Shown here: positions 40,786 through 51,439 of the stretch, one piece after another
Numbering within the stretch: position 1 is the first letter of the stretch
Layout: each line of letters starts with the position of its first letter
Origin: Thermoplasmata archaeon
GTDB taxonomy: Archaea; Thermoplasmatota; Thermoplasmata; Thermoplasmatales; Thermoplasmataceae
Reading direction: 5' to 3'
Length of the DNA stretch: 64,000 bases
NCBI GenBank assembly: GCA_021797735.1
Contig: JAJZZE010000016.1
Location: forward strand, 1-64,000
Notes under the pieces: model-generated
Database searches by the model: none
The model's input: only the letters and a program-made list of their open reading frames with translations
Told to the model about the DNA's origin: nothing
Program-made: the position numbers and the translations under genes

Positions 40786-41742
40786 TTGAAACTGAAAGAT
40801 ATTGGTGAAAGATCTATTATAAGGAAACTTGCGCTGGATAACAAAAATGATGATTGCTATATCATGGAATTTAATGATAATTATATACTGGTGTCAACAG
40901 ATATAATAACAGGAAAAACCCATATACCGGAAGGTGCATCTCCAGAACTTGCTGGGAAATTTTTTGCTGCAATAAACCTGAGTGATATAGCCGCAATGGC
41001 AGGGATACCGGAAGGTTTTCTCGTATCATTATCAATTTCTCCTGAATACGATATTGAATATCTTGAAAAATTCTATTCAGGCATAAAAAAAGAGCTGAAA
41101 AAATTCAATGCAAAAATTATCGGTGGCGATACAAAAGAGGGCGATGGTTTTACCGCTTCAGGGACAATAATAGGAAAACAGGAATACAATCTTATAAGGA
41201 AAAGGTCATATATAGGGGAAGGCCAGTATTTAATGGTGACAGGTTTACATGGAAGTTCCGGTTCAGGGTATATATTCTATAAATATAACCATAATAAACC
41301 ATATGGAATAAAAAAAATGCTTGACATTGAGCCAAAAATAAATGAAGCAATAATAATAAGTAAAGCCGGAGCCCAGTTTATGATGGATTTATCCGATGGC
41401 ATATACGCATCAGTATATCAGATGAAAAATGATTACAACATTGGTTTTAAAATATATAACGATAAAATAAAAATAGATAATGATGTTTATAAGGCATCTG
41501 AAATATCTGGGTTTTCCGTTGATGATATATCATTATCCTTCGGCGGAGATTACGAATTAATGTTTACAGTAAATAAAAATAGCTACGATTCATTCATGAA
41601 AGTAATGGATGAGAATAAAATAAATGCATATTGCATAGGAGAAACATATAAGGGTGATAATATGCTATACAGCAATGGTTCGTGGGATGTCATAAAAAAA
41701 CAGGGATTTGAACATTTTCACACATATCCACTTAATAAATAA
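40786..41742 (+). CDS. thiL: Thiamine-monophosphate kinase
   Basis: TDIITGKTHIPEGASPELAGKFFAAINLSDIAAMAG, IIGGDTKEGDG, MMDLSDGIYASVYQM; TTG start. Confidence 0.88.
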   Translation: MKLKDIGERSIIRKLALDNKNDDCYIMEFNDNYILVSTDIITGKTHIPEGASPELAGKFFAAINLSDIAAMAGIPEGFLVSLSISPEYDIEYLEKFYSGIKKELKKFNAKIIGGDTKEGDGFTASGTIIGKQEYNLIRKRSYIGEGQYLMVTGLHGSSGSGYIFYKYNHNKPYGIKKMLDIEPKINEAIIISKAGAQFMMDLSDGIYASVYQMKNDYNIGFKIYNDKIKIDNDVYKASEISGFSVDDISLSFGGDYELMFTVNKNSYDSFMKVMDENKINAYCIGETYKGDNMLYSNGSWDVIKKQGFEHFHTYPLNK

Positions 41743-41753
41743 TATGGAAAATG

Positions 41754-41785
41754 TAAATATTTATATAGAAAATATTTATATAGAA
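41754..41785 (+). promoter_or_regulatory. Tandem duplicated TATA-like element upstream of grpE
   Basis: AAATATTTATATAGA at 41755-41769 and again, perfectly, at 41770-41784. Confidence 0.7.
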
Positions 41786-41799
41786 GAACAAATATACTT

Positions 41800-42339
41800 A
41801 TGATGAACAACAGTAATGAATATATAGAACCATTGGAATTCGACATTGAAGAAGCTAGAAAGAGAAACATTATGAAGAAAAAGGGCGAATTAGAAAGGAA
41901 AGACACAGAACTGGAAGAATACAAAAAGGTATATGAAGAGACATTAAATGACCTTAATGACTACAAAAACCTTTACCTCAGACAGAGGTCTGAGATGGAG
42001 AATTATTCAAAATACAAGGAAAGGGAAATTGAAAACATAAGAAAAAATGCAAGCAGTGAACTTATCAAGGAATTGCTACCGGTTCTTGACACACTTGATG
42101 CAGGGATTTTACACGATAAAAAGCTCGAACCCGTAAAAACACAAATAATAAGAGTATTGAATTCATATGGTTTAAAGGAAATAGATAGCAAAGGCAATAA
42201 ATATGACCCCAACTTTGAGGAAGCGATAGGCGTTTCAGATGAGGGTGAAGATGGTACCGTAACAGAAGTGGTACAGAAGGGTTATACATTGAATGGTGAT
42301 GTTATAAGGACATCAAAAGTAATAGTTTCAAAAAGGTGA
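41800..42339 (+). CDS. grpE: GrpE nucleotide exchange factor
   Basis: NLYLRQRSEMENYSKYKEREIENIRKNASSELIKELLPVLDTLDAG; precedes dnaK. Confidence 0.93.
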   Translation: MMNNSNEYIEPLEFDIEEARKRNIMKKKGELERKDTELEEYKKVYEETLNDLNDYKNLYLRQRSEMENYSKYKEREIENIRKNASSELIKELLPVLDTLDAGILHDKKLEPVKTQIIRVLNSYGLKEIDSKGNKYDPNFEEAIGVSDEGEDGTVTEVVQKGYTLNGDVIRTSKVIVSKR

Positions 42340-42345
42340 TAAAAA

Positions 42346-44262
42346 ATGAGTAAAATAATAGGCATAGATTTAGGTACAAGCAATTCGGCTGCGGCAGTTG
42401 TTGTTTCAGGAAAACCCGAGGTAATACCTGCTGCAGAGGGTATATCGTTAGGTGGAAAGTCATTTCCAAGCTATGTTGCATTTACAAAGGATGGCCAGTT
42501 GCTGGTGGGTGAACCCGCAAGACGCCAGGCATTGTTAAATCCTGAGGGTACGGTTTACGCTGCGAAGAGAAAAATGGGCACGGATTTTAAATACAAGATT
42601 TACGGAAAAGAATACACCCCACAGCAAATTTCAGCATTTATTTTGCAGAAGATTAAAACTGATGCAGAATCCTTTTTAGGGGAAAAAATAACCGATGCCG
42701 TAATTACTACCCCGGCTTATTTTAACGATAACCAGAGGCAGGCAACAAAGGATGCAGGGGCAATAGCCGGTTTAAATGTTAAAAGAATTATAAATGAGCC
42801 CACAGCTGCATGTATGGCATATGGTTTAGATAAGTTAAGTGAATCCTTAAAAATATTGATTTACGATTTCGGCGGAGGAACACTGGATGTAACATTAATG
42901 GATTTCGGCCAGGGTGTATTTCAGGTACTGTCAACATCTGGAGATACCCATCTTGGTGGATCAGATATGGATGAAGCCATACTTAATTTCTTGGCTGATG
43001 ATTTCAAATCAAAGGAAGGAATAGACCTAAGAAAGGATAAAAATTCCTACATAAGATTAAGGGATGCAGCAGAAAAGGCAAAAATAGAGCTGTCAACAGT
43101 GCTTGAATCTGATATAAACCTGCCCTATATAACTGCAACACAGGAAGGGCCAAAACATTTAGAATATAAATTAACAAGGGCAAAATTAGAGGATTTGATT
43201 GCACCTATAGTTGTAAAATCAAAAACATCGCTCGATAGGGCTATTGAGGGTGCAAAGTTATCAAAAGAAGATATAAATAAAATTATACTGATCGGTGGTC
43301 CTACAAGGATGCCATATGTAAGAAAATATATAGAAGACTACTTCGGCAAAAAGGCTGAGGGTGGAGTAGACCCAATGCAGGCAGTTGCAATGGGAGCAGC
43401 AATACAGGGAGCTGTATTAACTGGAGATATAAAGGATATAGTATTACTGGATGTTACACCATTAACGCTTGGATTAGAAACCTTTGGTGGTGTTATGACA
43501 CCACTGATAAATGCCAATGCAACAATACCCACAAAGAAATCGCAGGTATTTACAACTGCTGCAGATATGCAAACGGCTGTAACCATACATATTGTACAGG
43601 GAGAAAGGCCACTGGCAAAGGATGATGTTTCTCTTGGTACGTTCAATCTTGAGGGAATACCGCCGGCTCCAAGAGGGGTGCCACAAATAGAGGTAACATT
43701 TGATATAGATGCAAATGGTATATTAAATGTATCAGCCAAGGATAAGGGAACCGGAAAATCCCAGAGTATATCAATAAGTGCTTCAAACAAATTATCAAAA
43801 GAACAGATAGAAAAAATGAAGAAAGAAGCTGAGGAATTCGCCGAAGAGGATAAAAAAGAAAAGGAAAACATAGAGACCTTAAATAGCGGTGAAACCTTAG
43901 CATATACCGCGGAAAAGACTATCAATGAGGCGGGAGACAGAGTAGACAATGCAACAAAAGAAAACGTAAAAGGTATAATAAAGGATTTAAGAGAGGCAAT
44001 AGCCAATAAGGACGTGGACAAAACAAAGGAATTAACTGAAAAATTAACAAAGGAAATACAGGAAGTTGGATCAAAAATGTATGCAAGCAATGCAGATAAC
44101 GCCTCAGCCTCCGATGGTTCCCAGGAAAACACTGGTAGCACAGAGAATGCTGATGATACAGAAAATACTGAAGAAAATACAGAAAATCAGCAGGAAAATG
44201 CTTCAGAAGCAAATAGCGACGAGGACAAAACCGTAAATACCGATTATAAGGACAACAACTGA
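42346..44262 (+). CDS. dnaK: Chaperone DnaK (Hsp70)
   Basis: [58 protein letters not shown]. Confidence 0.98.
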   Translation: MSKIIGIDLGTSNSAAAVVVSGKPEVIPAAEGISLGGKSFPSYVAFTKDGQLLVGEPARRQALLNPEGTVYAAKRKMGTDFKYKIYGKEYTPQQISAFILQKIKTDAESFLGEKITDAVITTPAYFNDNQRQATKDAGAIAGLNVKRIINEPTAACMAYGLDKLSESLKILIYDFGGGTLDVTLMDFGQGVFQVLSTSGDTHLGGSDMDEAILNFLADDFKSKEGIDLRKDKNSYIRLRDAAEKAKIELSTVLESDINLPYITATQEGPKHLEYKLTRAKLEDLIAPIVVKSKTSLDRAIEGAKLSKEDINKIILIGGPTRMPYVRKYIEDYFGKKAEGGVDPMQAVAMGAAIQGAVLTGDIKDIVLLDVTPLTLGLETFGGVMTPLINANATIPTKKSQVFTTAADMQTAVTIHIVQGERPLAKDDVSLGTFNLEGIPPAPRGVPQIEVTFDIDANGILNVSAKDKGTGKSQSISISASNKLSKEQIEKMKKEAEEFAEEDKKEKENIETLNSGETLAYTAEKTINEAGDRVDNATKENVKGIIKDLREAIANKDVDKTKELTEKLTKEIQEVGSKMYASNADNASASDGSQENTGSTENADDTENTEENTENQQENASEANSDEDKTVNTDYKDNN

Positions 44263-44269
44263 TGTTTAA

Positions 44270-45370
44270 ATGGCTGAAGATTACTATAAGTTACTGGGTG
44301 TAGACAAAAGTGCGTCACAGGATGAAATAAAGGCTAAGTTCAGGGAACTTGCTAAAAAATACCATCCAGATGTTAATGCGGGTAGCAAGGAAGCAGAAAC
44401 AAAATTTAAGGAGATAGCAGAAGCATACGAGGTGTTATCGGATCCCAAGAAAAGACAGCAATATGATGCTACAGGCTCCACGGACTTTGGCGGCGGTGGC
44501 ACATCCGGATCAAACTTTAACTGGCAGGATTTCTCGCATTTTGATGATATAAATGACATCTTTAACAAAATTTTCGGTGGTGGGGGCTTTGGCGGCGGCA
44601 ATGACACCTTCTTTGGCGGGTACTCAAATCAGCCAGACCTTAATATCTATGTAAGGGTAAATATTACCCTGGAGGATGCATATTATGGATCTGCCAGACA
44701 GGTGAAATATAAAAGGAATGCAACATGTGATGCCTGTAATGGTACCGGTGCGGTTAATGGCAAACTTATAACATGCCCAACATGTCGTGGATCAGGGCAG
44801 GAAAGAGTAACAAGGGGTCAGGGATTCTTCCAGGTTGTTTCTGTAACAACCTGCAGAACATGCAATGGAAGGGGGAAAATTCCCCAGAATCCCTGTCCTA
44901 CCTGTAAGGGTACTGGATATATACCAAAGATGGAAAACCTAACAGTAAATATACCAAAGGGCGCAGATACAAACGTAAAATTGAGGGTGGCAAAAATGGG
45001 TAATTCCTTTGGTGGTGTAACCGGAGATTTATATACAGTGCTTTATGTTCAGGGTAATTCCGGCATAAAAAGGTCCGGGGATCACCTATATATTAAGGCA
45101 TCTATAGATTTTCCAACGGCTGCCCTTGGTGGTGAAGAAGAAATACCATTATTTAAGGAAAAATTCAGGCTAGATATACCATCAGGTACACAGCCCGATG
45201 ACGTTCTGAGAATCAAAGGTGCTGGTATGCCCCATATAAATTCCCGCGGGTCTGGAGACCTGCTTGTTGTGATTAAATTAGAGGTCCCAAAACATTTAAC
45301 ATCCAAAGAAAAGGAATTAATCGAAGAATTAAAGAGTGAACCGGTAAAAAAATCATGGTTCCACATATAA
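44270..45370 (+). CDS. dnaJ: Chaperone DnaJ (Hsp40)
   Basis: J domain [32 protein letters not shown]; four CxxCxGxG-type zinc motifs. Confidence 0.97.
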   Translation: MAEDYYKLLGVDKSASQDEIKAKFRELAKKYHPDVNAGSKEAETKFKEIAEAYEVLSDPKKRQQYDATGSTDFGGGGTSGSNFNWQDFSHFDDINDIFNKIFGGGGFGGGNDTFFGGYSNQPDLNIYVRVNITLEDAYYGSARQVKYKRNATCDACNGTGAVNGKLITCPTCRGSGQERVTRGQGFFQVVSVTTCRTCNGRGKIPQNPCPTCKGTGYIPKMENLTVNIPKGADTNVKLRVAKMGNSFGGVTGDLYTVLYVQGNSGIKRSGDHLYIKASIDFPTAALGGEEEIPLFKEKFRLDIPSGTQPDDVLRIKGAGMPHINSRGSGDLLVVIKLEVPKHLTSKEKELIEELKSEPVKKSWFHI

Positions 45371-45460
45371 ATTTTTTATAATCTATAAATATAAAACATT
45401 TTTCAATAAATTTCAATACAACCTTAAAAATATTATACAAAAATAAAAAAATTATTTAAT

Positions 45461-46384
45461 TTATGATGAGTTTAGGTACTCTCTCCATGTCGTTCCTTCC
45501 ATCATAGGGTTTAATAATCTTATGTATGGTCCTCTTATGAGGGTATCCAGTACCCTGTCGTGCATTTCCCTTGCCGGGTGTGCGAATAGGGTTCTACCGA
45601 TGCCGAACATTGCATCCTGTGGGGATGACCACTCCATATGCACTACATATTGAGGCGGTGTTGGTTTTGCTTCCTGGTACTGGAATGCACCCTCCTGATC
45701 CTTCGGGACCTCACCGTTTGATTCTAATGTTTCATGTATTCCCTTTGATTTCAGCTGGAATGAACCTACCGCTGATACACCTACCTCCTTTAATATCATG
45801 TATCCCAGGTATCCCGGTGCGTGTGAGAAATCTTTCATAACCTCCTCTATGCCGGACTCAAATTCTTTTTCCATTCCTGCTTTTACCGTATGTTCTGACA
45901 TTGCTATTGTTCTCTTTCCATAGGGCATCGATATTGGTGGTACTCCGGATGGATCGCCGGCAGCAAATTTCTTTCCGAACATTACCGTGAAATCTGTCAT
46001 TTCTGTATTCAACGGTATATCTGCGTCAACAATTTCATATAATGGTTCCCACGGTCCGTAAACTACCTGTGATAGACACGATGAGCATAATCTGAATATT
46101 GATGTAAAGTTCTCCCTGTGCATATCCTCATGATCCTTGATGCTCTTCCACATTGTGTACTGGTATACATTCATTGTATCCATCTTTGTCATGTCCATTG
46201 AACCGCCACCGTATCTTGTTCCCAGTGGTATGATACCGAATTGCATATGGTTCTGGAAACCAACAAAACCTGGATGCCTGGCTGTTACCTGGCAAACTTT
46301 TGGGCCAACCTGCTGAAACATATTCATGGTTGTTTCATTATTCAACATCTCTACTTCATTTATTGCTACATATGGTTTTGGCAT
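45461..46384 (-). CDS. sor: Sulfur oxygenase/reductase
   Basis: [13 protein letters not shown] start, [70 protein letters not shown]; track start 46426 adds 14 unlikely residues. Confidence 0.95.
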   Translation of the reverse strand: MPKPYVAINEVEMLNNETTMNMFQQVGPKVCQVTARHPGFVGFQNHMQFGIIPLGTRYGGGSMDMTKMDTMNVYQYTMWKSIKDHEDMHRENFTSIFRLCSSCLSQVVYGPWEPLYEIVDADIPLNTEMTDFTVMFGKKFAAGDPSGVPPISMPYGKRTIAMSEHTVKAGMEKEFESGIEEVMKDFSHAPGYLGYMILKEVGVSAVGSFQLKSKGIHETLESNGEVPKDQEGAFQYQEAKPTPPQYVVHMEWSSPQDAMFGIGRTLFAHPAREMHDRVLDTLIRGPYIRLLNPMMEGTTWREYLNSS

Positions 46385-46642
46385 TTTTTTCACCACATAT
46401 TGTATTATTATTTCATATATAAACATTATCTGTCATAAATGTGAAAATAACGTTAATAATATTTTTATTATTGTATACGTTATAATACATGGGATAATTA
46501 ACATTATTAATTTTTTTCCAATATAAAATATCATTATTCATTAAAATATATTATTTTCTGATTTATTTGGTATAACCATGATTTTTTCTATTCATTTTAC
46601 GATATAAAAAACTATTTATATTAACCATTAATTAATACTGTT

Positions 46643-47374
46643 ATGGTAAGCAATGCTATAGAAAATAATAAACCATATTATATAAAGTCATTAGCTCTAG
46701 AAGATAAATTTTCAAGACTTGATGCATGGTATAAAGTAGATTTTCTAATAGAAAACAATATATTAACTAAGGAATTTGTAGTAAAAAATAAAGACAAATT
46801 TCTTGATCTTTTAACAACAACAGATGAAATGGTCAAGGTTCACGCATGGGTACTTACGAGAAGGTTTGCAGATGCAGGATATATTACAAAGGATGATATT
46901 GTGAAAAGAAAATCATATTTATTACCCTATGTCAGATCAGGCGATTTAACTGCCTGGTGGAATGCTATAGATATTATAAACGGCAAATACCTGGACAGTT
47001 CATATTTAATTCCATATAAGGACATTTTTATTGAAAGCCTTAAAAGTGACAATCCCGGAGTTGTAAGTGATGCATGGCATATGGTTCCGTCACTGGTTAA
47101 TGCAGGTATAATAAATGATAATGATTATAAAGAGTATAAAAAATATTTATTCAATGTATTAAAATTATCAAATCAGTATATAAGATTGAATGCATGGGAA
47201 ACAATAATAGATTTAGGCGAAAAAAACGTATTTAAAAAGGATGAGTTATCACAGTTTAAGGATAGGGCTAAGGAACTTATTGAGGGCGATGACCTGATAA
47301 AACTAACATCATTATTTGATACAAACAGTGATAAATTCATTAGCAGATTAAAGGGACTGGAACTTGTAGATTAA
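46643..47374 (+). CDS. HEAT-like repeat protein
   Basis: Repeated ~38-aa helical units (DAWYKVDFLIENN..., HAWVLTRRFADAGYI..., DAWHMVPSLVNAGII..., NAWETIIDLGEK...). Confidence 0.7.
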   Translation: MVSNAIENNKPYYIKSLALEDKFSRLDAWYKVDFLIENNILTKEFVVKNKDKFLDLLTTTDEMVKVHAWVLTRRFADAGYITKDDIVKRKSYLLPYVRSGDLTAWWNAIDIINGKYLDSSYLIPYKDIFIESLKSDNPGVVSDAWHMVPSLVNAGIINDNDYKEYKKYLFNVLKLSNQYIRLNAWETIIDLGEKNVFKKDELSQFKDRAKELIEGDDLIKLTSLFDTNSDKFISRLKGLELVD

Positions 47375-48504
47375 TCAACAAATTCGGCTACATTTATGGC
47401 AACGGCAAATATTGCAAGATATAGAGGCGCCTCATTGATGCCCTTTTCAACTTTATAATTCTCATTATTCATTGTTATTTCAAATTTATCTATTCCAAGG
47501 TTTATTTTCCTGCTACCATTTTTAAAAACATCAGGTATGGCATCATTTAGTGGCATAAAATCCTTTAAATCACCTATTTTTAACGGTTTTACCATAAGTC
47601 CTGTTTTTCCATGCAGGCTTAATGGGAATCTTATGAGCCTGTGTATATCTGTTGTTACAGGTTCATCTATCTCTGCCATTGAAGCCTTTTTGAAATTATT
47701 TAATAACGATTTAAGAATTAATTCGTTGTACTTAATATTACTATCCTCTTTTCCAATCAATTTAAATTTATTGCCATTTTGATTTTTTAAAAAATCTATT
47801 ATTTTTTTCTCTTTATAATATTTGTTATTTATGTATTTTAAATAATGTATTGTGTCTTTTCTGAAAATATTTTTTACATAATTTTCATCAATGTTATTAA
47901 AAAAATCTGAAATGTAAATATTCAACTTTTTTAAAACGCCATATTCAAAATAAACATCATCAAGTTTTTTTAATTCATCAATATTTAAATTTTCCATTCT
48001 TATATAATCCCCGATCTCCCTTCTTGCGTCTGAGTCTAACTCATACACCCTCTCGCTTTCGATATGAACATGATACCCCCTTCCACCGGAAAAGTATAAT
48101 TTTATATTTTTTTCATCAAAACCAAAATCATCCTGCAGCATATTCAGCAATTTCATTGTGTGTTTCTTTACCTCATCAAGTATCTGGACATATGTCATTT
48201 TATCGGCACCTTCTATATGGTCTGCATCAAGGTCAAATATTAATTCCGCCCCAAGCCATTCCTTCTCTGCCATGGTATGCTGTTCGGGATACCGGTAATA
48301 GGCAGATGAATAATATAAATGCCTTGGTACCATATATCTTACATATTTCTCTATTCCCGCCTCATTGTTAAACATTTTATGCCTCACCATTGTTCCATCA
48401 AAGGGTATAAATCCTATCTCCCTCTGAAACAGTAAATCAGGTATCATTAATTTATTTTCTATATAATATTCACGAAAATATTGTGATAGATTTTTAAATT
48501 CCAC
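47371..48504 (-). CDS. priS: DNA primase small (catalytic) subunit
   Basis: REIGFIPFDGTMVRHKMF, ELIFDLDADHIE, LYFSGGRGYHVHIES, HRLIRFPLSLHGKTGL. Confidence 0.93.
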   Translation of the reverse strand: MEFKNLSQYFREYYIENKLMIPDLLFQREIGFIPFDGTMVRHKMFNNEAGIEKYVRYMVPRHLYYSSAYYRYPEQHTMAEKEWLGAELIFDLDADHIEGADKMTYVQILDEVKKHTMKLLNMLQDDFGFDEKNIKLYFSGGRGYHVHIESERVYELDSDARREIGDYIRMENLNIDELKKLDDVYFEYGVLKKLNIYISDFFNNIDENYVKNIFRKDTIHYLKYINNKYYKEKKIIDFLKNQNGNKFKLIGKEDSNIKYNELILKSLLNNFKKASMAEIDEPVTTDIHRLIRFPLSLHGKTGLMVKPLKIGDLKDFMPLNDAIPDVFKNGSRKINLGIDKFEITMNNENYKVEKGINEAPLYLAIFAVAINVAEFVD

Positions 48505-48645
48505 GTATTAATATTAAATCACATAATATAACCATTTTCATGATTTAATTTATAACATCGATTAATACAGATTATGTTTTATTAGTGTCATTAATTACCG
48601 TGTTTTAATGAATAAATTTATAACCGTATTTCGTATAATAAAGCA

Positions 48646-49656
48646 ATGATAGGTGTAGGTGTTAACGGTTATGGGACAATAGGTAGAAGGGTTGCATATG
48701 CAGTTTCCTTACAGGATGATATGTACGTTACCGGTATAGTGAAAAACAGCCCGGATTATGTTGCAAAACTTGCCTCTAAAAGTTTTAATATTTATGTTCC
48801 AGATGAAACTAAAATTAGGGAATTTGAGGAGAATAATATAAAGGTTAAGGGTACAGTAAACGATTTAACAAACGAATCAGATTTAATAGTTGATGGCACC
48901 CCGGAGGGCATGGGCGAAAAAAATCTGAAACTGTATAAAAAATATAATAAAAAAGCTATCCTGGAAGGTGGAGAAAAAGATAATACTGTTGAATCAAGTT
49001 TTAATGCATATTCAAATTATGACAGTTCAAAAAATAAAAATTATGTCAGGGTTGTTTCATGCAATACAACTGCTCTGGCAAGATCACTATACCCATTAAC
49101 CATTTACGGGATAAAAAGTGTAAATGCAACAATATTGAGGAGGGCAACGGATCCTAATGATAACAAAAAAGGGCCTATAAACGCCATAGAGCCATCATTG
49201 AAATATCCATCACACCATGCGGGGGATTTAAAAACAGTAATAAAAGATATTAATATTGAAACAACCGCAATTAAGATTCCGACAACACTTATGCATGTTC
49301 ATTCCATTGACCTAGAACTGGAAGAAAACGTTGATAAAAGTGATATAATAAATACATGGAAAAAATATAACAGGCTAATACTGATAAATGGATCAGATAA
49401 AATAGTTTCAACAGCACAGATAATGGATATGGCAAGGGAAATATCAAGAAACAGATCCGATTTATATGAAATAGCAATATGGAACGAAAGCATAAATATT
49501 AATAAGAACAAAGTGCATTACTTACAGGCAGTACATCAGGAAAGTGATGTAATACCTGAAAACGTTGATGCAGTAAGGTCGATGTTCGGGATAGATAGGG
49601 AAAAATCAATAATGAAAACCGACGAGGCATTAAAAATTAAAGGAGTTGAATTTTAA
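48646..49656 (+). CDS. gap: Glyceraldehyde-3-phosphate dehydrogenase (archaeal type II)
   Basis: [42 protein letters not shown]. Confidence 0.93.
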   Translation: MIGVGVNGYGTIGRRVAYAVSLQDDMYVTGIVKNSPDYVAKLASKSFNIYVPDETKIREFEENNIKVKGTVNDLTNESDLIVDGTPEGMGEKNLKLYKKYNKKAILEGGEKDNTVESSFNAYSNYDSSKNKNYVRVVSCNTTALARSLYPLTIYGIKSVNATILRRATDPNDNKKGPINAIEPSLKYPSHHAGDLKTVIKDINIETTAIKIPTTLMHVHSIDLELEENVDKSDIINTWKKYNRLILINGSDKIVSTAQIMDMAREISRNRSDLYEIAIWNESININKNKVHYLQAVHQESDVIPENVDAVRSMFGIDREKSIMKTDEALKIKGVEF

Positions 49657-50634
49657 ATGGAAAAGAAGGAAGAAAAGATTAACGAAGAAAAGAAAGTGAC
49701 TATAGAAGATTTACCGGGTGTGGGTGAGGCCACAGCAGAAAAATTAAGGGAAAATGGCTATGATGATATAATGACTTTAGCAGTTGCATCTCCCAAGGAT
49801 CTGGCTGATATAAGTGGTATAGCCGAAGGTGCTGCAATAAAAATTATTAATGCCGCGAGAAAATATGCTGATGTTGGCAATTTTGAAACCGGAGAAGAAA
49901 TATTGCAGAGAAGGAAGGAAATATTAAAATTAACAACAGGTTCTAAAGCCCTGGATACATTACTCGGTGGCGGCATTGAAACGCAGTCAATAACAGAATT
50001 TTTTGGTGAATTTGGTTCAGGTAAAACCCAGATAATGCTACAGCTTGCAGTGAATGCTACATTACCGCCTGAACAGGGGGGTATGGATGCTGATGTCTTA
50101 ATAATAGATACAGAAAATACATTCAGGCCAGAGAGAATTATACAGATGGCAAGGGCAAAAAATCTGGATCCAGATGAAACCTTAAAAAGAATACACGTTG
50201 CAAGGGCATACAATGCACATCACCAGATATTACTTGCGGAAAAGGCATCGGACATTGCAAAGGAATTCCCAATAAAACTATTAATTGTTGACTCACTGAC
50301 ATCACATTTTAGATCTGAATATGTTGGCCGTGGATCTCTGGCGGAAAGGCAGCAGTTACTGAATAAACATATGCATGATTTATTAAAATTCGGTACAATA
50401 TACAATGCAGTAATAGCTGTAACAAATCAGGTATCTGCTAACCCTGCAGTGTTCTTTGGTGATCCAATGACACCCATAGGTGGTAATATCGTAGGGCATA
50501 CAGCGACATTCAGAATATATTTAAGAAAAGCAAAGGCGGGAAAAAGAATAGCGAGGTTAATAGACTCACCGTACTTACCGGAGGGTGAAGCTGTTCTGAT
50601 GTTAACCGAGGATGGAATAACAGACGGGGTATAA
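49657..50634 (+). CDS. radA: DNA repair and recombination protein RadA
   Basis: Hh[18 protein letters not shown], Walker [51 protein letters not shown]. Confidence 0.97.
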   Translation: MEKKEEKINEEKKVTIEDLPGVGEATAEKLRENGYDDIMTLAVASPKDLADISGIAEGAAIKIINAARKYADVGNFETGEEILQRRKEILKLTTGSKALDTLLGGGIETQSITEFFGEFGSGKTQIMLQLAVNATLPPEQGGMDADVLIIDTENTFRPERIIQMARAKNLDPDETLKRIHVARAYNAHHQILLAEKASDIAKEFPIKLLIVDSLTSHFRSEYVGRGSLAERQQLLNKHMHDLLKFGTIYNAVIAVTNQVSANPAVFFGDPMTPIGGNIVGHTATFRIYLRKAKAGKRIARLIDSPYLPEGEAVLMLTEDGITDGV

Positions 50635-50638
50635 AATT

Positions 50639-51439
50639 TTAAAATAATTTTGTTACCATAATATCCTCATATGGTTCATTCTGTTCCATTACAATTTTAC
50701 CATTTTTCTCGAGGAATAATAAATATAATATAAATTCGCTTCTCTCTTTTTTCGTCTCTCCCCAGTAATCTTCAACATAAAATGGATTTATATATTTTTT
50801 TATTTTTTCCAGTGTCTGGTTTATGCCTTCCTCAATACTATCCTTATTGGCCTTAGATAATATATCGGTATTTATATCAAATTTCCTTTCATTTTCAATA
50901 ATTTTTTCCTTTTTCTTATAAACCTTTTCCATAGCATTGAACAGCTCTACAAGTGTTACATTTTTTATTTCCTCATGCAATACCGGTTCTCTTAAATTTA
51001 TCATGTTCTTTACCTTATTTTCCTTTCCTGCCTGGTCTTCAATATATTCAAAATCTAAATTATCGTAATCATCAGTATTTTCATTATCCCGATTTTCTGT
51101 AACGTTCCTATTTATCATCATGAGGCTTTTTTCATACAGTATATGCCATGCACTTGCTATTAATATGCCTGCAATTTCAAAATTGTCATTTTTTTCTTTA
51201 TAAAATAATTCTCCAAATTCCATTATATTTATTTTCCACGGATCTATTTTACCTTCAATTACAGATTTAAATATTTTTGATACCGTTTCAGAAAATATAT
51301 CCGGATAATTAGTATTTTCATCAATTTCATTTAATATATTTTCGTAATATGAAAAATCCTCCTCGGGATTCTGCATTATCATATTTTTTAATATATCATT
51401 TTGATTCATTGACATCATCTTTTTTAGTCTTTTCATCAA
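50639..51439 (-). CDS. scpA: ScpA-like kleisin subunit
   Basis: Overlaps the 3' end of smc; N-terminal DPWKINIMEFGELFYK-type and C-terminal wHTH EFILYLLFLEKNGKIVMEQNEPYEDIMV. Confidence 0.8.
   Translation of the reverse strand: MMKRLKKMMSMNQNDILKNMIMQNPEEDFSYYENILNEIDENTNYPDIFSETVSKIFKSVIEGKIDPWKINIMEFGELFYKEKNDNFEIAGILIASAWHILYEKSLMMINRNVTENRDNENTDDYDNLDFEYIEDQAGKENKVKNMINLREPVLHEEIKNVTLVELFNAMEKVYKKKEKIIENERKFDINTDILSKANKDSIEEGINQTLEKIKKYINPFYVEDYWGETKKERSEFILYLLFLEKNGKIVMEQNEPYEDIMVTKLF

Noticed and set aside
43338-44141. 267-aa minus-strand ORF opposite dnaK
   Set aside because: Shadow ORF of dnaK; composition (Ser/Phe/Ile rich) is what antisense of this codon usage gives.
49758-50213. 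151-aa minus-strand ORF within radA
   Set aside because: Antisense shadow of radA.
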